Positions 22,100 through 34,244 of a stretch of 64,000 bases of DNA are shown here, piece by piece. The notes beneath the pieces are model-generated. The model did no database searches and was not told the DNA's origin. It saw nothing but the letters and a program-made list of their open reading frames with translations. Each line of letters starts with the position of its first letter. Within the stretch, counting starts at the first letter, position 1. Source of the stretch: Saccharum officinarum (taxonomy: Eukaryota > Streptophyta > Magnoliopsida > Poales > Poaceae); assembly GCA_020631735.1 (NCBI GenBank), contig CM036199.1, positions 17,317,955 through 17,381,954 of the forward strand, given 5' to 3'. Position numbers and translations under genes: made by a program.

Positions 22100-23808
22100 G
22101 CAAAACTTCTCTCACGACTGAGATTTTCTACACAAATCGCAGGAACCCATTTCTCCCATGGCTGCGCGCGAGCGGCGGCGGCGGCGGCTTCAATTCGTTG
22201 CGGCGCCTGCCTGCTGCCTCTCCCCATTGTGCCTGCCCTTAACGTCGATGCTAGACCTGTTTGGGACATCGAATGCAATGTGTACCAGTAGTAGTTCGGA
22301 CGGTTCAACCTGTGCACCGCGCTGGGTCTCTGCACACGCACGGTGCCGCGGCGCACGGCGCGGTGTTGTGCTCGACGCAAGGGCGGGGGCGGGAGCAGGG
22401 GTGGGCCGTGGGGGCGTGGGGCTGTGCAGGGCTGCAGACGCTGAGCTGCGTTCCACCGAGGGCCGGGAGCATGTGCGGGCGTGCGCTGCCCTGCCCTGCG
22501 GCGTCCTGTGGTGTGGGCGAGCTGGCCGTGCCTGCCGCTGCCACTGCCACGGAGTACGAGCTGCCTACGACGCATTCCTGTGGGGATGCCTCACGCACTC
22601 ACGCGTCGCTAGGCCTTGTCCTCTTCGGATCCGGCCAGGGCAAACGGGTACAGTACCCCACATCACAGCCCGTCAGCCCAGTGGGCCCGTGGAAGGAGGG
22701 AATCTTAGGGGGCAGAGACGGGCCCAGTGTCAGTTGAGCCTGTCGTTTGTGCTGTTTCGCGCGTGCGTCGTCATCCAGGCAGGACATCCAGAGCGAGTAC
22801 AGCGAGAGAACGCGTGAGTTGGGCCGGTTTTGCTTATGGGCCCATATTTTTTAATTTAGTGTCATGGGCCAATGCGGTTTGTATATTCTCAAGAGTTATT
22901 TGCCGGTGAATATTTGAATATACTAATATTTATGATATGTAATGAGTTTGGCTATGGAATATACGTTCACAACAAAGTTATTTATAAATACAAATGTTAA
23001 TATTATTTTCTCTATACTTAGTCAAACTTTAAAAGAGTGACTCCTCGATAATTGAGACATGCATTTATTTTAGAACGGAGAGAGTACCATGCTACCATAT
23101 GCATGAAAAAAAATTCGATCCTATTCAGAAACAGAGAGGCACGTTTGAAACTTTGACTACTGTAGTTCGGGAAAGCATGGCAACATTCAAGAAATAAATG
23201 TTAGCACCTTCAACTTCAAGAAATAAGCATCACAATTCACAACAGAACATAGAGCACGCCATAGTTTCGTCGAAAGCAATTAGTGTAAAATCTGTCTACT
23301 CTACACTCCGATGTACTCTCAGCTTTGACTTTTGAGAGAAACTCGAACTGAGACAGCGTCTGACTGATTTCACTGTTGCTAAGAAAATTCAGATTGAAAA
23401 CATCAAGGCATAACACGACTATACTATGTCACATACTTTGATTAACGATTCCTAGTGAACCACCGTTTACCATCATAGCCATCGAACTTGGTGAAGCACC
23501 CCGCTCCCTTGATTCCTAGGAGAAAATAAAAAAGAGGTAGGGTCAACAATACCACGAACAAACAAAATAATGAAGAAAAATGCACATTCGTCTATGCAAG
23601 CACTGCTTGCCCTCATGGAACTTGGAGCTCCAGGGGCATCAATGGCGCCCAGTCCCAGCAGGCTTGCAATGACTTCTTCATCACGAACAAAGAAAACAAG
23701 TGAAGAAATGCACATTTGTCTAGAGTCATCCATGGGTCCCAGCAAGCTATAGGATTTATATGATGAAGATGGTGGCTTCTTTACCATCAGCTGAGGGCCG
23801 CCTTACCC
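22100..23808. other. Spacer: GC-rich block, then AT-rich DNA
   Basis: 22140-22800 is GC-rich with overlapping open frames on all strands and no domain. About 22975-23085 resembles one half of a Stowaway-type MITE, ending AGAACGGAGAGAGTAC. Between 23560 and 23735 a phrase around GAAGAAAAATGCACATTCGTCTA is repeated imperfectly. No gene was recognised. Confidence 0.4.
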
Positions 23809-26548
23809 ATGGCCATGGCTAAGGAAAGCGTAGCACCTCCGGATCTCCATGGCCGAAACCACACCAGAAGACCTACCCATGTATTTCCTGGTGGAAGAAC
23901 AGTAGCACTAGCAGTGATGGTCACCACGGTGTTATTCATCCTTCTTCTCCCTACCCGTCATCCTGCGGCTTTTTACCGCTCTCCTATGCCAACTCATATC
24001 TCTCCTCTGGAGATGAAGACTGGTACGCCTCTACTCACTAGCATAAATTTATCTGCTCTTTCATCATGCATCAATGCTACAAGTGTTACATTCTTAGCTA
24101 GCCAGATTTCTAGAGTACTTGAGCTCCAAGCGAGAATTCCTTTTTTCCCGAAATATACCGGTTCTTATTTTCCATTTCGAATATAAAATTAGCCGCAGCC
24201 TGCAGCATAGGATAAGATCGATGCTCTAAAGCAAGTCAAGTTTGATTTCTATCAAAAGCGTAGACAGCAAGTTCAGCAAGCCTGCGATTTGAAAAGCATA
24301 TCAAACCCACCTGTCTCTGCATATTCAAATGACCTCTTCAGCTTTCGGATAATCTGTATATAGTGGATCTTAAAAGGGTCTGCATGCCAGATTAGTTTAT
24401 GAAAATGAGGAGAGTGCCAAAAAGAACATTTCAAAACCTTATAAAAACATAAGTAAAAACAAAAATAAACAAAGAAAAAGAGACCCCTTTGCCTCCGAAA
24501 ATTTGAATGCATCTCAATACAATTCAACTGTCACTTATCAGCAAACAAAGATTGGCAACCGCTAACATTTCCTAATAGTTTCAAAAGAGCTCTACCCAAG
24601 AAATATCATAGGATTTCGCTTTTCTATAGGTCATGGAGACAAAGCCTGCAATCCTTTCAACAGCACATGGGTCAGAGATTTCAGAGGTCCACTTTACACG
24701 AACATAACATGCCCTACAATGCCAGAGTCAAGAAACTGTGGGAAGTACGGGAAGCAAATGGATTATGTTAACTGGAAGTGGATGCCACATGGTTGTGACA
24801 TGGTAAGGTTTGAACCTCAGCTGTTCTTGAATATTGTCCGAGGGAAGACACTGGCGTTCGCTGCAGATTCAATTGGACGGAACCAGATGGAATCACTACT
24901 TTGCTTACTGTCTCAGGTGAGCAACCTGTGTTTTAGCTCTGTGAGATACTAATGACATGTAGCGATATACCCTTAATCACCAGTGACAGATTGGCATAGT
25001 ATAGAGTAGACCCAGTGTTCTAGAAAGTTTCCCATGCTGAATTTCTTTGCATCACTAAGGATATGAGCACAAGTCAATTTGGATTAATATTCAGTTATAT
25101 CATGTCAATTCGGTGATATCCTAATGTCGTCTGATCTTTACATAGCCAGATTCATATGGTCGAGTGATCTAGAGGCTACAATAGGCCAAAGTGGCTCAAG
25201 GCTTAACTTCCATGGTGTCATGGAATCAGGCTAGGAACAATAATAAGCTAGCTTACCTTACAGCAATAGAACAGTGATTATCAGTTCTTCTATATCTAAT
25301 AATTTCAATTTTTGTGAGTTAAATAATAGCTAACATCATAATTTATGTTAAAATATACATCATATTTGATAGGTTAGGACATCTAATAATAAATTAACAT
25401 AATAAATAAAAAACTGTATGAAACATAACAATGAAAAATCCATAGTGTATTTTTAACACAAATTATGATGTCCGCTATAACCTCACAAAAATTGAAATTC
25501 AAAGCCAAATTGTAAATGGAGAAAAAAAAATCTTGTTGAAGGGTAAATTGGACCTAATGAAATAGTTGGGGGAGTAAATTGAACCAAATATTAGTCTAAG
25601 GGATTATCTAGACCTAGGCCAAACTTAGGGGAGTAATTTGGACCTTTTCTAAATATGAAAATATGAAATGAGTTATCATTGCAATTCTACTTTATTTAAC
25701 TTTGCACCTCTAATAAACTTTTTCTCCTGTTGGTGTGAAATTGTGACATGATAACCTGACACAAACCCTACAAAATGTTGCAGGTGGAAACTCCAACCAA
25801 AGTTTATAGTGACACTAAAGATAAATTTGTCACCTGGCACTTTAGATCCCACAATTTTAGACTCATGGCACTGTGGACCAAATTTCTAGTAGAAGCATCA
25901 GAAAGAGAGATCAATGGCACAGTAGTTGAAATGCATGACATACACCTGGACAAACTTGATGCAAGATTAGCTGCAAACTTGCCTGAGATCAATATCTTAG
26001 TCATATCAAGTTCCCGATGGTTCTTCAGGAAAAATTATCTCTATGAAGGTGGGAAACTCACTGGATGCATATACTGCTCAGAGGATAACATCACAAGCTT
26101 CGATGTCACTACAGCTATTCAGAGGGCACTTAGGACGGCCCTCAATAACTTGAGCAACTGCCAAGAATGTGGCTTGCAGTTAACATTAGTAAGAACAGCA
26201 ACACCAGCACATTTTGAAAATGGCTTCTGGAATACTGGAGGATATTGCAATAGAACTGAACCGATGGGAGGAGGAGAAGCAATGACAAGAACAGTAGAAT
26301 GGGCAATAAGAAATGTGCAGGTTGAGGAAGCTAGCAGAGCACAGAACGAAAACAACCACAGGAGACGGATGAATATAGAGATTTTAGATATAACCAAAGC
26401 TATGTCCATGAGACCTGATGCACATCCAGGGATCCATTGGAATAACAAGTGGATGAGGGGTTACAGTGACTGTTCCCATTGGTGTTTGCCAGGACCAATA
26501 GATATGTGGAATGAGCTATTACTTTCTGTGCTTAAGAAATATGAGTAA
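23809..26548 (+). CDS. TBL/PMR5-family wall polysaccharide O-acetyltransferase-like protein
   Basis: Golgi type II membrane protein of the trichome birefringence-like family, whose members acetylate wall polymers such as xylan and xyloglucan. Exons 23809-24022, 24630-24916 and 25784-26548 (stop included) join through GT-AG introns in phases 1 and 0 into 421 residues. A signal anchor (ALAVMVTTVLFILLLP) lies near residues 32-48. The PMR5N part reads ACNPFNSTWVRD, GPLYTNITCPTMPESRNCGK and WMPHGCDM. The esterase motif reads FAADSIGRNQMESL: catalytic Ser is kept (codon 24879-24881), but the usual Gly of GDS is Ala (24873-24875). The C-terminal DxxH motif is present in YSDCSHWCLPGPIDMWNELL. AXY4-like wording suggests a xyloglucan or related enzyme, but substrate cannot be told. 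Length is normal. Confidence 0.88.
25301..25499. mobile_element. Small inverted-repeat element in TBL intron 2
   Basis: AATTTCAATTTTTGTGAG at the left and CTCACAAAAATTGAAATT at the right are perfect 18-base inverted repeats about 200 bp apart. A second arm, CATCATAATTTATGTTAAAA against TTTTAACACAAATTATGATG, lies just inside. This is a non-coding MITE within the intron. Confidence 0.7.
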
Positions 26549-27506
26549 GACTTGCAAAATCAATGATGCAAAAACAATGAAAAGATGCATTGGCTGATCA
26601 AATTAGTTTAAGGTTTTCCTAATTCAAGGTCCCAAAAGGTTTCCTATGTTAACATCAACACCACACTATTATCCTGATTAGGTCTGCAATAGGAAGGATG
26701 CGGCAAATGCAAACCATGTTAGATACTTGCACTGCATGACAATATTCGTTGCTTGGATGGACACAAGGCGACAAGGGCAACCAATTTGGATGGTCTCACT
26801 GGCAGATTTACAATCGATGGTACACAACCGTAGGTAGAAATGGCCTATATTACCGCTGGTTCCCTAGTCGACTCTGGAAACACATTTGCACCATAGGTTC
26901 TAGAGAGATAAAAAAACTACCAGTACCATCCTTATATGTATTGTGGGACGTGGGTTCTCATAGAACTCCAGCAATACAAAGTTCATTTCCGTTGTTGGTT
27001 GTCGCATAACTCAACAACGGTATAAATGCCATTTGCATCAACAGTTCTATTTGACCGACAGTCTAAATTCAGTTTTGTACCATCGTTTTTATCCAGCAAC
27101 CGACATTAATAAGCAGGCCCCAACACATTCAAATTTGATGTAATTTTCTATACATTTTGGTTCAAATTTGAATGATATTAGATTCAATTCACATACAACA
27201 GAATCAACAGAAAATTCATCCAATTCACACATAAAACAGCAACATAAGTTAAATCATAAACATCCAATTAATGAGTTGCATGTGGAAGCAGAATCCATTT
27301 CTGATTACTGGCCTTATGGGTTAAAAGCACTATCAACTCATTTTTAAAGCATCTTGCGATGGCCAATTAACAATTATGAATGGCAGTTGATTTCATCACA
27401 GGCTATACAGTAGTGGAAATGTGTGGTAAACAGAATTACAGAACCCCTTTATACACAAAAAATCAACCTTATGTGTACCTGTTAGTCCCGTGGCACATTC
27501 AGCTTG
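26549..27506. other. Spacer between convergent TBL and GNAT genes
   Basis: AT-rich; it should contain both 3' UTRs. A short inverted repeat around ATTCAAATTTGA (27126-27180) is present. No gene was recognised. Confidence 0.45.
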
Positions 27507-28627
27507 TCAAATATTATCATCGAAGTTTTTTGTTGAAGTTTCACTGACAACAGAAGCTTGGGGTAATTCCTTGCTCATCAAGTACTTCCGCTTTTGAAGG
27601 TTCAGCCAGACCAAAATACTGTCAGTCTGGACAATAATATATCCAGCTTTCCTGTACATGTTGAATGGGACTTGGTCGATTATTCTACAGTGAAGATACA
27701 CACGTCTTCTGGCATTCATCTTGAAAATCAGATCCTCACATGCCTTAAGAAGTTGCTTTCCAATTCCTCTCCTGTTAGTTCAAAAGCAAGGCAAATTTGA
27801 AGCATTACAATCGACATATTTTAAACATAATATAATGAATAAAGGATTCTTCCCACTACATCTTACAACTTACAAGGATGCAACATTTGCTATTTTGCAA
27901 TCAACTCTTGCATCAAACTTGTTTTCCACAAGAAATAGTCAAAGTGGTTGCTCGACCCAGAGCATACTCCATTACCTTCTCAGTGGCGTCTTCACAGTCA
28001 TGTTGCAGATGTAGGGGAAGTCGAGCGGCGGAGTGGGCGTGGGCGGGGCCCCGGGCGCGCCCACCGCGTCAAACGACACCTCTGCGGTGCACGCCATCTC
28101 CCCTTCATCTTCACCCTCCCCTTCGCCGCCCTCATCATCCCGGTCGCCCTCCGTTGCGGCGCCGTCGTCGTCGGCGTCGGCGGGGCGGTAGAACCCCACG
28201 AGCACCGCGGAGTGCGGCGCGAGCCCGCGGCGGTCGTGGAGGTACCTGCGGATGACGAACGTGAGGAGCTGCGCGTACCGCTGCGCCGGGGCCCACCGCA
28301 CGGTCTCGGAGAAGGAGGAGGCGAGGAGGCGGACGAGCGCCTCGGCCACGGCGTCGTCGTCGGGCCCGCGCCTGAGGGCGCGCACGGTGAGGAGGCCGTG
28401 CGGGAAGGCGTGCTCGTAGCGGAACGCCGCGAGCTCGTCGAGCTGCGAGAGCGCGCGCGGCGACAGGAAGACGCCGGGGCCACCAGGGCCGGTTCCGCCC
28501 GGGAGGAGGGGGTGGCGGCTAGAGGGGCGAGGCGGACGTGGCGCGGCGGGGGGCAAGGAGAGAAGAGGAGGTGGGGGTGCCTGGAGACGGCGGGAGTCAG
28601 CGAGAGGAGGGCAGGCGACGCCGCCAT
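27507..28627 (-). CDS. Plastid-type GNAT N-acetyltransferase, two exons
   Basis: Acetyl-CoA-dependent N-acetyltransferase of the GCN5-related fold. The second exon is 27507-27771 and the first ends at 27976; the intron is GT-AG, phase 2. The protein has an N-terminal region reading LDELAAFRYEHAFP, ALVRLLASSFSETVRW and AQLLTFVIRRYL. An acidic insert follows (DDDGAATEGDRDDEGGEGEG). The acetyl-CoA loop spans the splice site as LRRRGIGKQLLKACE, then VYLHCRIIDQVPFNMYRKAGY, typical of motif B. From the first ATG (28627) the frame encodes an Ala/Ser/Pro/Arg-rich stretch like a chloroplast transit peptide, but it is one base out of phase with the enzyme. Crossing seems to fall near 28480-28510. An ATG at 28556 is already in the enzyme's frame and would avoid the break but gives an odd N-terminus. 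Confidence 0.8.
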
Positions 28628-29317
28628 GGGAGATGCGGATGCCGAAATGGGGAAACCGGGAATTCGAGCGGCGACTTTTTTTTCAATCTTTTTTTTTGGA
28701 TAAAAACCGGCTTACGTGGATAACCGTCAGCTATATGTGTGACTGACCTCTGTGTATCGCTACTCCGCCAGAGTTGGCATTTTTTTTTTTTTTTGCACAA
28801 CAGAGTTGGCGATGATGGTGACAAATTTATGTCACCGATCTCATATGAACACCAAGACTGCAAGCCTGAAGGATGATCGAAGGAAGAAAACTACTGATTT
28901 GGATGATGTACTCTTATGTTTTTTACGGTAATGCTTGACCAGTGGTGTCCGTCTCATCTGGACGCCACGCGCCTCACTCCGCTGGCTGCTATGGCCTTCT
29001 CCTGCCGCGGGCCTACCCTACGCAGCTCGCTTGCTCCGCCTGTCACACGCCCTACCTACGCCACTCACTCCTCATTCCTCTCTCCCGCCTGTTGCGCACC
29101 ATCCGCACCTTGTTCCTCGCTTCGGCCATGTGTCGCACCGCCCACTCCCTCCCATAGCGCATCGCTCACCCCGCCGAGGCAAAGGCCGGCGATGGTGGTG
29201 GTGGTGGTGGTGACGCGCCGTTGCTAGTGCTGGTGCTAGTGGTGCTCACGCTCCGTCGTTCACCGCGGGATCCTACCCCGACGACTAGAATCGATCGACC
29301 CCGGGTTTTTCCTCTGC
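28628..29317. other. GNAT upstream region and GC-rich spacer
   Basis: Includes T-rich runs (28673-28700 and 28777-28794) and a (GGT)n run of about eight units at 29190-29212. The open frames are compositional. No gene was recognised. Confidence 0.4.
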
Positions 29318-29700
29318 TATGTTGCAAATGTATGTTTTAAGTGTTTCAGAGGTATGCTGCAATTGTTACATATGGACGTTGCAAAAGTATCGGGATGTTG
29401 TACGTGTTGCATATTTTGCAAGTGTTGTCAAAGGTATGTTGCAAGTGTTTGTTAAAAATGTTTCATCTATTTTAAATGTATGTTGCAACAAGTGTTTTAT
29501 ATAGATGTTGCATATGTTTCACACATATGTTGCAAGTGTTTTTACCTAAATGTTGCATATGCTTCACACACATGTTGCATGTGTGTTTTATCTGGATGTT
29601 GCATATGTTTCACACATATGTGATGATTAGCATATGAATGTATCATCTGTGTCAAACGTTTGTTGCATACAAGTGTTTCATGTTGCAAGTATTTCACGGG
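29318..29700. repeat. Degenerate array of TGTTGCA-type units
   Basis: The phrase ATGTTGCAnnTGTTTCA recurs about 15 times at irregular spacing (20-35 bp), for example CATATGTTTCACACATATGTTGCAAGTG. A GC-rich block lies on each side. Such arrays are often internal to plant DNA transposons, but no ends were identified. Confidence 0.6.
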
Positions 29701-30317
29701 TCACGGTGAGTGATGGGCGCACGACCTAGGCGGCGAGGGATGGTGCGCGACGAGCTGGAGGCCGGCGGACGGGGACGCAGCGAGCTGGGGGCCGGCTCCT
29801 GAGTTCCACCCACGCGGAGAGGGAAGGGGTCAGGGGAAGGAGTGGGACGTAGCGCTTTGGCAGGGTGCGCGTGCGAGGCGGGGGCGAGGCGAGCGGGGCG
29901 GGGCGGGCTGCGCGGAAGTTCAGATGCGAGGAGCGGCGGGCACACATCGAGGGCAGGGTGCGCATGCGAGTCGGAGCGAGGCGTCGGGATGCACACATCT
30001 GCTCGGACGTCCGGGCGTTAGCCATGCCCATTTTTTAAGATCGATTTGTGTCTTATAGCCCATCGTTTTTTACCGGTCTTTATTTTTTCTTTGAGATATA
30101 TCAGATGCGACACTCTTCTGAGTGTCTTTATTAAGAAAACAAGATAATGAGTCTGCATCAACAACCTTTTACGGCCGCACAAGTAACTTCAGGCCCATTG
30201 AGCCGCTCGCTATTGCAGTTGGGTGGTGGCACCCACTGTCCCATACTCCCATCCAAACGGACCGAACCTCTCTTCAACTCTCCATTCAACATTCAGTTCA
30301 GAGTAGTACACTAGTAC
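29701..30317. other. GC-rich block then spacer, no gene recognised
   Basis: 29700-30020 is GC-rich with low-complexity open frames on both strands. The rest is mixed sequence. Confidence 0.4.
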
Positions 30318-30515
30318 TATTGCCTCTATCCTAAATTATAAGACATTTCAAAAATTTTAGAGAGTCAAAAGATCTCAAGTTTGACTAAATTGGTATACTT
30401 ATCTGATATTATAAAATTTTATAATTTTCTCTATAATTTTAATCAATCTTAAGATGCTATGACTCTCTGAGATTCTTAAAATACCTTATAATTTGGAATG
30501 CAGGGAGCAGTAGAC
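30318..30515. mobile_element. Stowaway-like MITE
   Basis: Inverted ends TGCCTCTATCCTAAATTATAAGACATTTC and its counterpart ending TTATAATTTGGAATGCAGGGAGCAGTA. TA lies at the outer edges. The interior has TTGACTAAATTGGTATAC. This follows the CTCCCTCCGTCCC pattern of Tc1/mariner MITEs. Confidence 0.6.
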
Positions 30516-31019
30516 TACTAGCAGTACATTTTGCCATTGTCGCCTGCACCTCGACGGACGCTGATTACTGTTTCGGCCGGAACCGGACCTCTGCCAACCG
30601 CCAACCAGACCGCGGTCTTTCGGTCCGGCCTGGCCTGGCCTCATCTAATTTTTCAGATCAAAGAATCCCCTCCCATTATGGCCAGATGCCGGACACTGTA
30701 GCGTTTCGGTTATTTCGGTCCCGGCTTGGCCTGGCGTCTCTAATTAGTATTTTATCAAGTCATGCATGCGTCCAGATCCCCTCTAAACCTTACTCCACCC
30801 TGTGCGGCGACCCGCGACGGCGAGCCCTCAAATCCCACGGCACACGGTGCAGGCACGCTACCGTCATCAATCGGACGGATCTGCACCGACGGACTCAATT
30901 GAATTCGAGCCTGATCAAGGTGGTTGGATCGTGCAGGAGAACCTTGAATGGCCGGCATCAGTAGCAGCGCGGCTGTCGCTCTGACTACCGCTCAAACGAC
31001 TCAGAGAGCTAGAGTCGCC

Positions 31020-31090
31020 TGGACTCTGATACTCTATCCTTTCTCTACTCTATATAGAGGTAATGTGCTCTATACTCATAGTGACGGGCC
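31020..31090. mobile_element. Fragment of the TACTCTA MITE family
   Basis: GATACTCTATCCTTTCTCTACTCTATATAGAG and TACTCATAGTGACGGGCC match the interior of the element at 15835-16274. No ends were found. It lies about 280 bp before the MLP-like gene. Confidence 0.5.
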
Positions 31091-31265
31091 TAGCTCGGTG
31101 CTCACCATCCACGATGCACCATCTCACTTCACTAGATCACACGGAGAGTGACACCATAGTTGCAGATAGAGCTTGTGTGCACTGAACTTGACTAGACGTA
31201 GTGATGAGTAGAGGCAATGCGTACTCTGAAGAAGAGCAGTCGCGATCTGAGCTGGTCCCTGCTCT

Positions 31266-31274
31266 GTATATATA
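31266..31274 (+). promoter_or_regulatory. TATA box of the MLP-like gene
   Basis: CTGTATATATATGAGG lies about 100 bp before the ATG at 31375, a normal distance for a short 5' UTR. Confidence 0.5.
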
Positions 31275-31374
31275 TGAGGTCTGGGCCTTCTTGGTCTCAG
31301 CCAGCCACATCACTACCTAGTCGTAGTCACCTACACTACAAAGCTTGTGGCACGAAGCTAGGTTGGTAGAGGCA

Positions 31375-31949
31375 ATGGCGCCAAGGCTGAGCTGGTGGTG
31401 GAGGTCAAGTCCCCGGCAGACAAGCTGTGGGCGGCGCTGCGCGACTCCACGGAGCTGTTCCCCAAGATCTTCCCCGAGCAGTACAAGAGCATCGAGACCG
31501 TCGAGGGCGACGGCAAGTCCGCCGGCACCGTCCGCCTCCTCAAGTACACCGGGGGTACGTAACCATCGCCTTGTCTGCTAGCGCTGGGACTGGGACCGCT
31601 AACGACGACGACCACGGATATATCGGATGTTTGCTGTGCATGTGTTGCAGCGGTGCCGATGCTGACGTTCGCCAAGGAGAAGCTGGAGGTGGTGGACGAC
31701 GAGAACAAGGTGGTGTCGTACAGCGTGGTGGACGGCGAGCTGGTGGACTTCTACAAGAACTTCAAGATCACGCTGAAGGTGGCCCCGGCCAAGGCGGCGG
31801 CGGCGGAGGGCGAGGCCGGCGCCGGCGCCGTCGTCAGCTGGGCCATGGAGTTCGACAAGGCCAACGACCAGGTGCCCGACCCGGACGTCATCAAGGAGAC
31901 CGCCGCCAAGACGTTCCACGACCTCGACGACTACCTCCTCAAGAACTAG
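31375..31949 (+). CDS. Bet v 1-fold, major latex protein-like, frame break after the start
   Basis: Small cytosolic protein of the START/Bet v 1 superfamily (MLP423-like), which bind hydrophobic ligands in a central cavity. Exon 1 runs from the ATG at 31375 to 31554; exon 2 is 31651-31949, with a GT-AG intron in phase 1. The recognisable protein reads AELVVEVKSPADKLWAAL, FPKIFPEQYKSIETVEGDG, GTVRLLKYT, then AVPMLTFAKEKLEVVDDE, YSVVDGELVDFYKNFK and ETAAKTFHDLDDYLLKN. That is about 155 residues, normal for the family. The ATG is one base out of phase with it. The next in-frame codons upstream reach a stop at 31359-31361 without another ATG. So as given the gene has no usable start, although everything downstream and the TATA box are intact. 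A missing base within 31378-31383 is the simplest explanation. Confidence 0.85.
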
Positions 31950-32988
31950 ATGGAGATTGTCCAATAATCCAGTTTACTACTAGTGCTCTAGTGCACGTCG
32001 CTGGTGTGGTGTGGTGTGGTGTCCTATTTGCTACCTAGCTACCGCGGGCCGTGTCCTTGTCTCAGGCTGATGTTGCTGCGGCCGCATCGTGCATCCGATG
32101 ACGTGTCGTTGCACACTGGTCCTCCGAGTCAATAAAAGCTATCCGTGTCCATTGCGCACTCGATACAGCGCCCGCCGCTTCAGAGTTCAGACCTTGGGAC
32201 GGAGACCATATCTCTAGGCACTCTGGATTGTCGAAGAACTGATTGCTATACTCGATGGGAGGAAGAGGACACCGCCGAACGCAGAACGCTAGGAAAGAAC
32301 GCGCGCAGAGCACGGCCACCGCCGACAAGGCCGCGCAGACGCAGTCATGCAGGATGTAGTCACGGACTCGCCACTGGCACGCTGGTGGGCGTACCGCGGA
32401 CCAGCATCAGTGCATCACAACACAACTGGGGCGCGCACACCAACGCGCCCGAGCCGAGCCACCATGCGGGCCGCGACGCGCAGGGAGAGCGCGCACGACC
32501 GCAGTACCAGCAGTCCACCATGCGTGCCAACACGCGCACACACGCAGGTGGCCGATGAGCCACCGCACGGGCAAGGCAGCCGTTGCGCAGCTGGGACGAC
32601 AAGGCGCACTCCGAGGAGGCACCCGCGCGCGGCAGGTAAAGATCAGGGTGCTACTGCCTTCTCTTGACGCTGCTCCTGACACGTTGGTCGACGATAAGTG
32701 GCGAACCAATCAATCACTGACCAGCAGGCAATTTGCCAGATCAAGAATTCCATCCATATTCTCCACCGCCTACGCAGCTTTCAGTATCCCGTCCCGAGCT
32801 CTACATTTTCTTTACATGAATCTCACGCTGCATGTGCTGCAGCCTGCAGGTGATATGTGTTTGGGTAAATTGAACTATATTCAGCTTGTTCGGCAGCTGG
32901 TTAAAATTGGCATGCCCTGATCTCTATTCTCGATTGGCATCATATGATTTGTACATAAAGAAAATTGAACTGTATTAAAATTGCCATG

Positions 32989-33109
32989 CCCGTCCTGTTC
33001 GCTTTGCTGAAAAGTCAGGCTGAAAAATACTGTTCGCTGATTTGATGTGAGAGAAAAATATTATTTCTTCGCTGAAAAAGTACGGCTGATAAGCCAAGCG
33101 AACAGGGCC
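32989..33109. mobile_element. Short MITE, GGCCCTGTTCG family
   Basis: Ends GTCCTGTTCGCTTTGCTG and AAGCCAAGCGAACAGGGCC. The interior has CTGTTCGCTGATTTGATGTG and AGAGAAAAATATT. Confidence 0.7.
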
Positions 33110-34244
33110 AGACGAGAGGGGTAGGTTGTGGTTGTAGCTAGTACTAGGAGAATTGCCTATGGTGGTACAACAATAATTTTGTAAAGGAAAGTCGCCGGTT
33201 GAAGAATTGAGGTTGAGTTGTTAGTTCTAGTCGCACCGCTGATGCAGCAGGAGTAGCCACCGTTGCTAACAGAGACCAGGGCATGCCAATTTCAGTATGG
33301 TGCAGAGTTAGGGATAGACTAGGGTGAGTCTCGTGCTCAAGGCACGACTTTGATAGAAGGTGTTTGCTTTAGTCAAATTAAAAATATGCATTAGTTTGAG
33401 CAACGTGCACCTCTCAAAATGACCTCGACCTTGCACAAGTCCAGCCACCCGTTTGCCACTTACCCAAGGCCTAACCCTCTCCACCTCCACCCTTTGTCCT
33501 ATATACTACCAAGTCACCATTATCGAGCACCACCAGGGTGGTCTTCATTATTAGTAAGCAACAACATTTGTAAAATGTATTTTCCTTGTATTACTTAGGT
33601 CTTCTTGGTAATTAATTAAAGTATAGAAAATTCTTAACATTGTAAAATACGAACTTAGGGTGTTATACTGACAGTCGGTGCTAGAACTATTTGGTGTGGT
33701 GACGCAAGTCACAAGTAAGTCATTGGCCGCGACTAGTGTGGCGTGTCTAGTTGCATTATCCTAGAGGAGTGGAGCGACAGAGAACATATATGGTTGGGGT
33801 TTATTAGACTTCACATATGCCTAGTTGTTGATTTTTTATGTCGCTTGCCAAGTGGAGGCTGTCACTGGGCATAATTTTGGGTTCTAAATGCATTCACAGT
33901 TGAAAGATGACATCTAACCTCGACGACATTTATTTTGGGCCTTGGCGTGCTGAGACTTGATGTTGTGATTGGCACCTGCAACGACACTTATATGTCTAAC
34001 TCCCATCCCTATTGATTATGTAAATCTAGCTTTTCAATGAACCAGTCAATCTCAAGTTTGACATATAGAACAATCCTCCATCACATGGAAGGAATATTAA
34101 CATGTACTACATCCTCTATAACATGTATATATGCACATTGTTCTGTTCAGACAATGATGACTTGTTCTAACTTATAATTGGTCATTGTCTCTCTGTTCAT
34201 ATAGTCTAACAATGAAATACCTTATTACTGTTCTAAAATAGGTA

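Noticed and set aside
22000..22817. GC-rich open frames up to 219 residues on both strands
   Set aside because: Overlapping in several phases with no domain, signal peptide or splice sites; part overlaps a MITE.
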